A stretch of DNA of 5,077 bases from Verrucomicrobiota bacterium (lineage in GTDB: Bacteria; Verrucomicrobiota; Verrucomicrobiia; Opitutales; Opitutaceae): contig JAEWBF010000074.1 of NCBI GenBank assembly GCA_023391285.1, forward strand, positions 1-5,077. Reading direction: 5' to 3'. Shown here piece by piece: positions 1 to 4,113 of this stretch. The notes under the pieces are model-generated. The model saw only the letters and a program-made list of their open reading frames with translations, was not told where the DNA came from and did not search any database. Position 1 is the first letter of the stretch; each line of letters opens with the position of its first letter. The translations under genes and the position numbers were made by a program.

Positions 1-2
1 GC

Positions 3-37
3 GGGGTTGTCGGTGGGGGGGGGCGGGGTGGGGGGGG
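3..37 (+). other. G-tract cluster with G-quadruplex potential
   Basis: Four guanine runs lie close together: 4 G at 3-6, 9 G at 15-23, 4 G at 25-28 and 8 G at 30-37. The last three are separated by single bases. This fits the general pattern of an intramolecular G-quadruplex on the plus strand. It overlaps the left arm of the palindromic repeat at 21-53, so hairpin and quadruplex would compete. That a structure forms is inference from base composition. The long homopolymer runs are also places where a sequencing error is likely. Confidence 0.45.
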
Positions 38-57
38 ACAGGAGACCCCGCCCTACA
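21..57 (+). repeat. Palindromic intergenic repeat, copy A
   Basis: The arm gggcggggt at 21-29 is the exact reverse complement of accccgccc at 45-53, giving a 9-bp stem with a 15-base loop. The right-hand 17 bases (41-57, ggagaccccgccctaca) recur exactly at 1231-1247, so this is a repeat family and not a chance hairpin. It lies 88 bases upstream of the start at 145. Short palindromes of this kind are typical of dispersed REP-like elements; assignment to a named family is not possible from one window. Confidence 0.6.
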
Positions 58-144
58 TTTGCTGGCGAGGACGGGAGGATGGGACGGTCAAGCGGGTTGG
101 TTTCACTTGTGTGATGTCGCCAAAGAACCGATACAGGCGGTCTC

Positions 145-1212
145 ATGCTTCAACATATCTCACGGATCCTTTCGGCGATGGTTTTGGTGGCGGCGATGAC
201 GGCTGAGTTGCACGCGCAAGCGGCGCGGGAGGGATATTTGACGGGAGTGGCGGTGAAGGCTTCGGGGGAGCCGCTGGGTGGGGTGCGTATCCGGGTGTTT
301 GGGACCACGGATGCGGGGCAGCGATCGTCGTTGAATGTGCGGACGAAGGCGGACGGGACGTTTTCGCTGCGGCTGCCACCGGGGCAGTTCAGCGTGCGCG
401 AGGCGAATTGGGGGACGAACTACAATGGGCGGGCGTATTCGCTGCCGTTGTATTTGGAAGGGGAGGACAACGAGGATTTCGATTCGACGGAAGGAGCGGC
501 GGTGCGGTTGGTGTTGAAGATGGCCGGCAAGGTGGCGGCGACGAAGAGCGATTCGGATGAGCGCGCGTGGTTTGGCGGAACGGTCGAGCTGGAGTTTATC
601 AATTCGGACGGCACGAGCGCGGACGGTCTGCCGGAGAATGCGGCGCTGAAGATCGAGCTGACGCCGACGGGAACGTTGATGGATGGATCGGCGGCGCGGG
701 CGCTGAGTTATACGAAGCCGCTGAACTGGCAGCGGGCGAACCGGTTTATTCTCGATGTGCCGCTGGCGGACTACGAGGTGAAGGTGGGATTGGATGCGGG
801 CAGAGGCGTGGTGCCGCTGTTGGTGTCGAGTCGCGAGACGGTGGGGGTGCAAGCGAAGACGCCGCTGGCGAAGACGGCTCCGGTGACATTTGCGCCGGGG
901 TCGGGAGATGTGACGCTGATGAATGGGAGCGGCGTGGTGAAGTCGGTGGTGCAGGTCGTGATTCCGGCGAAAGGCGCGGTGAGCGCGGCTGCGAGTGCGG
1001 CGGGTTCGGCGGATGGCGTGGGCAGCGGCGGCGGGGCGGCGGCGGAGTGGAAGGTGGGCGACCACGTGAATGTGTTGCGCACGCCGCGGCTCGAGCAGTG
1101 GCATGCGGGGCGGATTCGCGCAGTGAAGGACGGACTTTATCTGATCAAGTTCGACGCGTTTGCGGAGGAGCAGAACGAGTGGGTGGATGCGTCGCGGGTG
1201 AAGCGATTGTGA
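145..1212 (+). CDS. Secreted protein with carboxypeptidase-regulatory-like domain and C-terminal Tudor/Agenet-like domain
   Basis: This 355-residue protein has no named function. Residues 1-25 look like a signal peptide: a short n-region with His and Arg, a hydrophobic stretch around AMVLVAAM, and a probable cleavage after AQA. Residues about 31-125 resemble carboxypeptidase regulatory-like beta-sandwich domains (GYLTGVAVKASGEPLGGVRI, then TKADGTFSLRLPPGQFSV). Such domains usually aid carbohydrate or surface interactions. Residues 140-275 form a beta-rich middle without a match I know. A Gly/Ala/Ser-rich linker (277-300) leads to residues 301-354, which read W-K-V-G-D-x-V...W-x-x-G-R-I...Y-x-I-x-F-D...E-W-V-x-x-x-R, the pattern of a Tudor/Agenet/chromo-barrel fold. 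There is no cysteine. The start at 145 is chosen because it gives the signal peptide; only a weak purine stretch (aggcgg, 135-140) precedes it. Export and the beta-sandwich are fairly likely; the barrel is a pattern-based inference. Confidence 0.85.
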   Translation: MLQHISRILSAMVLVAAMTAELHAQAAREGYLTGVAVKASGEPLGGVRIRVFGTTDAGQRSSLNVRTKADGTFSLRLPPGQFSVREANWGTNYNGRAYSLPLYLEGEDNEDFDSTEGAAVRLVLKMAGKVAATKSDSDERAWFGGTVELEFINSDGTSADGLPENAALKIELTPTGTLMDGSAARALSYTKPLNWQRANRFILDVPLADYEVKVGLDAGRGVVPLLVSSRETVGVQAKTPLAKTAPVTFAPGSGDVTLMNGSGVVKSVVQVVIPAKGAVSAAASAAGSADGVGSGGGAAAEWKVGDHVNVLRTPRLEQWHAGRIRAVKDGLYLIKFDAFAEEQNEWVDASRVKRL

Positions 1213-1220
1213 CGGGGCGC

Positions 1221-1247
1221 GGCGGGGTCGGGAGACCCCGCCCTACA
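1221..1247 (+). repeat. Palindromic intergenic repeat, copy B (possible terminator)
   Basis: The arm ggcggggtc (1221-1229) is the perfect reverse complement of gaccccgcc (1234-1242), giving a 9-bp stem with the four-base loop ggga. It starts 8 bases after the stop codon of the gene ending at 1212. No T-run follows, so it is not a classical intrinsic terminator, but it could slow or stop transcription from either side. The 17 bases at 1231-1247 equal 41-57 exactly, in the same orientation, so the gene at 145-1212 is bracketed by two copies. Confidence 0.65.
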
Positions 1248-1258
1248 GGTGTTTCGAG

Positions 1259-1366
1259 TCAAGGGAAGCGGTCGGCGCCGGTGAGCGGGAGGATGTCTTC
1301 GGGGGGCATCCAGGTGTTGAGGAGCGCGGCGGGGCCGTTGGCTTCGAAGGCGCGCGGACCGGCATC
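1259..1366 (-). pseudogene. Possible remnant of the C-terminal end of an unknown gene
   Basis: Downstream of the DUF488 stop, on the same strand but in another frame, 35 codons ending in TGA read as ordinary protein, with AFEANGPAALLNTWMPPEDI followed by LPLTGADRFP. Codons have mostly G or C in third position, as in the real genes. No suitable start codon is present, and upstream the frame runs into Arg-rich sequence antisense or overlapping to the DUF488 end. This is compatible with a decayed gene end or with a frameshifted tail, but chance cannot be excluded. I do not recognise the family. Confidence 0.25.
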
Positions 1367-1388
1367 ACGGGGATGGGGGAGGCGCGGC

Positions 1389-1781
1389 CTACGGCGCCGC
1401 GATGTCGGCGCCGAGTTCGGAAAGGAGTTGGCGGAGGAGGGAGCGGTGGCAGCGCGATGCGTCGGCGCAGTAGCAACCCACGGAAAGATTTGTCGTGTGC
1501 GAGAGAGCGGCGAGGAGGGCGAGGTCGTGTTTTGCGGCGGGCGTGGCCATTTCGGCTTTGTATTTACGGGCGAAAGTCGACCACTGCGCGGGCGTTTTGG
1601 CGGAAAGCCCGAGCTTCATGGTGACGGCGCTGGGGGCGAGATTGGGGAACCAGACGTCATACCAGTTTTGCGAGGAGAACTCTGATTTGGGCACGCCGCG
1701 CGGCGGGCGGCGCACGGTGCCGATGCGGAGGCCTTCGTGCGGAAGGCGAGGGGTGCCGAGGCGAACGATGTGGAGGCTCAT
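1389..1781 (-). CDS. DUF488 family protein (YeaO-like)
   Basis: This 130-residue protein has the size and motif order of the DUF488/YeaO family, whose biochemical function is not established. Visible features are an N-terminal VRLGTPRLPHEGLRIGTVRR stretch (about 6-25), PPRGVPKSEF (26-35) corresponding to the family's 'W/RPRGv.K' region, NWYDVWFPNLAPS (39-51), the helix AQWSTFARKYKAEM (65-78), the strand-forming region around SHTTNLSVGCYC (94-105), and the C-terminal CHRSLLRQLL (111-120). C103, C105, C111 and H112 form the conserved Cys/His cluster seen in many members. The start at 1781 is preferred over the in-frame upstream Met at 2012, because the extra 77 residues have low-complexity, noncoding composition and the family starts here. 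No Shine-Dalgarno sequence precedes it. It is probably cytoplasmic, as no signal peptide is seen. It is transcribed divergently from the gene at 2045. Confidence 0.88.
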   Translation of the reverse strand: MSLHIVRLGTPRLPHEGLRIGTVRRPPRGVPKSEFSSQNWYDVWFPNLAPSAVTMKLGLSAKTPAQWSTFARKYKAEMATPAAKHDLALLAALSHTTNLSVGCYCADASRCHRSLLRQLLSELGADIAAP

Positions 1782-2044
1782 GGTGAGGCGAAGAGAGGCG
1801 CGGTGGAGGAGACCCAGCCAGAGGCGTTCTGTGTGGGACGATTGGGTGCGGGGAACCAATAATCGCGGAAGTGTTGAAGGGCAGGCAGAAACGCTAAAGA
1901 GGCGAAGATGCTGGCGGGAAAGAGGTTGTTGGCGGGGTTGAGCAAGTTGGCATGAAGAACGCGAATAGAGGTGCGTGTGCCGCTGGGTGCGAAGGTTGCT
2001 TCGCCCCGCCAAGCGCGCACCGGTTTCGGAGAACCCTAGACCCC
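1782..2044. other. Divergent intergenic region between DUF488 gene and first tandem paralogue
   Basis: These 263 bases must hold the start signals of both flanking genes. I see no convincing -35/-10 pair on either strand. A 6-bp perfect stem (gcgaag at 1989-1994 with cttcgc at 1999-2004, loop gttg) lies 41 bases upstream of the start at 2045. A GGAG at 2028-2031 is 13 bases from that start, too far for a normal ribosome binding site. The minus strand has an 80-codon open frame (2020-1778) that overlaps the DUF488 start as ATGA; it has no known family and I do not annotate it as a gene. Confidence 0.5.
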
Positions 2045-3019
2045 ATGAAAACGATTCAAGCTGTGATACGAGCGGCGGTGTTGAGCGGCGCGACGACGAT
2101 GGCGGCCGCGGCGATGGCGGCGGAGGATGCGTTGGTGACGGCGGTGTTTGCGAAGACGCACAATGATTACCGGCGCGTGAGAAATACGGAAGGGCGGCCG
2201 GAACGGCAGACCTATGCGGTGGCGAAAGGAACTTACGAGCCGGGGTTGCGGGGGAACGCCTCGATCGACGGGCTGACGTTTCCCGGCGTGGTGCGGGCGC
2301 TCGCGCCGCATTTAGCCAAGCAGAATTACTATCCGGCGGCGGACCGGGAGTCGGCGGATTTGCTGCTGGTTTTGCATTGGGGCACGACCAGGCCCTTCGA
2401 TCGCGGAACGGGAATGTATCAGGATGCGTTCACGGAAGCGACCGACGCGATGAGCAATCTGACGAATCTGGCGCGGCGTGGAGCGGTCGATCGGATGTCG
2501 CCGGCCACCGGTGGCGATAATGCGAATGGGACGCCGCGCAGTGCGGGACAGATTGCGGAGCAGGCGCAGGTGGAGAGCGAATTGGGCGATGCGTTGATTC
2601 GGCTCGAGATGGCGAACCGTGCGCGTGATCGAGCGAATGAGCACAACGCGAACCTGCTGGGCTACGTGCATGAGCTCAATCGGCGGAACAACGGCACGCG
2701 GTTCGCGGGAGCTGGAGCGGCCTACGATGAGTTGATCGAGGATATCGAGAACGAGCGCTATTACGTGATCATCGGCGCGTATGACCTGCAGGCGGTGCTG
2801 AAGGGAGAGCATCGATTGTTGTGGTCGACGCGGGTGAGCATTCGCGCGCAGGGGAATCGGTTTGGCGAGTGGCTGCCGGCGATGTTTGCGAATGCGTCGA
2901 ATTATTTCGGCGAGGAAAGCGGGCGGCTGGTGCGGAGGTATCAACGCGCGGCGAAGGTGGAGATGGGCGAGTTGAAGTCGCTGGGGATTGTGGAGGCGTC
3001 GGCGGTGGCGGAACCCTGA
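2045..3019 (+). CDS. Exported protein of unrecognised family, tandem paralogue 1
   Basis: This 324-residue protein belongs to a family I cannot name. Residues 1-26 form a signal peptide (MKTIQAVIR, then an Ala-rich hydrophobic stretch, probable cleavage after AMA). There is no lipobox Cys and no cysteine anywhere, so a periplasmic or secreted soluble protein is likely. Residues 27-115 contain LVTAVFAKTHN, GVVRALAPHLAKQNYYPA and SADLLLVLHWGTT. The last part is reminiscent of DUF4136-type lipoproteins, where a helix and '..aDllv.y' precede a strand. Residues 116-191 are variable. Residues about 167-215 look like one long charged amphipathic helix. Residues 239-275 (YYVIIGAYD...LLWSTRVSIR) look like paired strands, followed by NRFGEWLPAMFANASNYFG and a basic helix. 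The start at 2045 is chosen over the in-frame ATG at 1952 because only it places the signal peptide at the N-terminus. It is followed 83 bases later by a close paralogue. Confidence 0.88.
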   Translation: MKTIQAVIRAAVLSGATTMAAAAMAAEDALVTAVFAKTHNDYRRVRNTEGRPERQTYAVAKGTYEPGLRGNASIDGLTFPGVVRALAPHLAKQNYYPAADRESADLLLVLHWGTTRPFDRGTGMYQDAFTEATDAMSNLTNLARRGAVDRMSPATGGDNANGTPRSAGQIAEQAQVESELGDALIRLEMANRARDRANEHNANLLGYVHELNRRNNGTRFAGAGAAYDELIEDIENERYYVIIGAYDLQAVLKGEHRLLWSTRVSIRAQGNRFGEWLPAMFANASNYFGEESGRLVRRYQRAAKVEMGELKSLGIVEASAVAEP

Positions 3020-3048
3020 GCCGCGCGAGAGCGAAGCGCGCGGGGTTC
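3011..3048 (+). terminator. GC-rich hairpin at the end of paralogue 1
   Basis: The arm ccgcgcg (3021-3027) pairs perfectly with cgcgcgg (3037-3043) around a nine-base loop. An outer helix gaacc (3011-3015) with ggttc (3044-3048) could stack on it across an asymmetric internal bulge that contains the stop codon TGA (3017-3019). No T-run follows, so it is a weak candidate as an intrinsic terminator. It may equally be a processing or stability element that sets different expression of the two tandem genes. The pairing is visible; the role is inferred. Confidence 0.4.
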
Positions 3049-3102
3049 GAAGAGATCGAACGCGAGCAGGAGCGAGCAGGGATTCGACCGAACATTTGTG
3101 TT

Positions 3103-4050
3103 ATGAAAAACCGGATACTTCCGAGAGGGATGATTGAGATGATCTCAGCGCTCGCCCTGGCGGGCGTCGCGAACGGCGCGGAAGAGTCGCTCGTGACGGC
3201 GGTATTTGCGAAGACGCACAATGGGTATGTGCGCGCGGTGGACGAGGAAGGTGAGCCCAAACGCGAGACGTATGTGGTGGGTCAAGGCGAGTATCGTCCG
3301 GGACTGCGGCGGAATGATTCGATCGACCGAATGACGTTTTCCGGCGTGGTGCGCGCGCTGGCGCCGTATCTGGCGCAGCAGAACTATGTGCCCGCGCCGG
3401 ACAAGCAGTCGGCGGATTTGATTCTGGTGCTGCACTGGGGAACGACGTTGCCGTGGGACGATGGAACGCACCGGCAGTTCATCAATCAGGCGTCGGACTC
3501 GATCAAAAACGTGCAGTCGCTGGGGTTTTTGCCTGGGCAGAGCAGCAACTTTTCTCCGGCTGATCAGGAGACGATGGGGCAGGTGACGGCGGCGGCGAAG
3601 GGCGACATGTATCAGTTTTTGATGATGCTCGATTTGGGGAATTTGATTCGGGATCGCGCCAACGAGCAGAACGCGAACCTGCTGGGCTATACGCGCGAGA
3701 TCAACCGACGTAACGACATCACGCGCCATGCAGGTCTCGGGACGGCGTTTGACGAGCTGATTCAGGATTTGGAGGAGCCGCGTTATTATGTCGTGATTGG
3801 CGCGTATGATTTTCAGGAGGTGCTGAAAGGGCGGCACAAGCTGCTGTGGTCGACGCGCGTGAGCATCCGCGAGCAGGGGAATCGGTTCGACGCGTTTTTG
3901 CCGGCGATGTTTGCGAACGCGTCGGATTATTTCGGACGCGAGAGCAAGCGCCTGGTTCGACAGTATCAACGCGCGACGAAAGTGGAGCTGGGTGAGTTGA
4001 AGACGCTGGGGATTGTGGAAGAGAACGAAGAAGGGGGCGGGCCCAGGTAA
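3103..4050 (+). CDS. Exported protein of unrecognised family, tandem paralogue 2
   Basis: This 315-residue protein is the paralogue of the product of 2045-3019. By hand alignment residues 27-115 share 61 of 89 positions, and the C-terminal 126-residue block (181-306) shares 94 of 126. The central segment (116-180, 65 residues against 76) barely aligns. Shared landmarks are LVTAVFAKTHN, SADLILVLHWGTT, RDRANEQNANLLGY, RYYVVIGAYDFQEVLKG, LLWSTRVSIREQGNRF and LPAMFANASDYFG. Residues 1-26 form a signal peptide (MKNRILPRGMIEMISALALA, probable cleavage after ANGA). There are no cysteines. The tail ENEEGGGPR is low complexity. The ATG at 3103 is chosen because upstream in-frame sequence overlaps paralogue 1 and reads as Gly/Arg-rich nonsense. 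No Shine-Dalgarno is next to it. Co-transcription with the first copy is likely. Function is unknown; a duplicated cell-envelope or periplasmic protein is all the sequence supports. Confidence 0.88.
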   Translation: MKNRILPRGMIEMISALALAGVANGAEESLVTAVFAKTHNGYVRAVDEEGEPKRETYVVGQGEYRPGLRRNDSIDRMTFSGVVRALAPYLAQQNYVPAPDKQSADLILVLHWGTTLPWDDGTHRQFINQASDSIKNVQSLGFLPGQSSNFSPADQETMGQVTAAAKGDMYQFLMMLDLGNLIRDRANEQNANLLGYTREINRRNDITRHAGLGTAFDELIQDLEEPRYYVVIGAYDFQEVLKGRHKLLWSTRVSIREQGNRFDAFLPAMFANASDYFGRESKRLVRQYQRATKVELGELKTLGIVEENEEGGGPR

Positions 4051-4065
4051 GGGCGGAGGCCTGAC

Positions 4066-4097
4066 GAAAGAGAAAGATAAAGAGGAAAGAGAAAGAT
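4066..4097 (+). repeat. Purine-rich direct repeat in the convergent gap
   Basis: The 13 bases gaaagagaaagat occur exactly at 4066-4078 and again at 4085-4097, a period of 19. The block lies between the stop at 4050 and the minus-strand stop at 4114, inside an otherwise GC-rich window. Read on the minus strand it is a pyrimidine (T/C) tract just downstream of the glycosidase gene, which might help end transcription, although no hairpin precedes it. Confidence 0.5.
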
Positions 4098-4100
4098 GAC

Positions 4101-4110
4101 GTAGGGCGGG
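4101..4110 (-). repeat. Possible partial third copy of the palindromic repeat
   Basis: The ten bases gtagggcggg are the reverse complement of cccgccctac, the right end of repeat copies A and B. No second arm is visible, so this would be a truncated or decayed copy in opposite orientation. A ten-base GC-rich match can also arise by chance. Confidence 0.25.
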
Positions 4111-4113
4111 CGC

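Noticed and set aside
103..114. tcac-ttgt-gtga inverted repeat upstream of the first gene as an operator
   Set aside because: Four-base arms are too short to separate from chance, and no promoter could be placed beside it.
160..1104. 314-codon minus-strand open frame opposite the first gene
   Set aside because: It is Arg/His/Pro-rich, has no domain pattern, and mirrors the codon bias of the real gene, which has a signal peptide and domains.
567..1685. 372-codon plus-strand open frame spanning the first gene's end and the DUF488 gene
   Set aside because: Gly/Arg/Glu-rich composition typical of a shifted frame; it crosses two supported genes and a palindromic repeat.
1938..1975. TTGAGC or TTGGCA as a -35 box for paralogue 1
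   Set aside because: No acceptable -10 hexamer at 16-18 bases from either; the pairs do not stand out from background.
2312..2944. 210-codon antisense frame opposite paralogue 1 (and the 274-codon one at 3145-3969 opposite paralogue 2)
   Set aside because: The two antisense frames resemble each other only because the sense genes are paralogues; composition is Arg/His/Ile-biased with no motif.
2821..3102. In-frame upstream extension of paralogue 2
   Set aside because: It overlaps paralogue 1 in another frame and is Gly/Glu/Arg-rich; the signal peptide begins at 3103.
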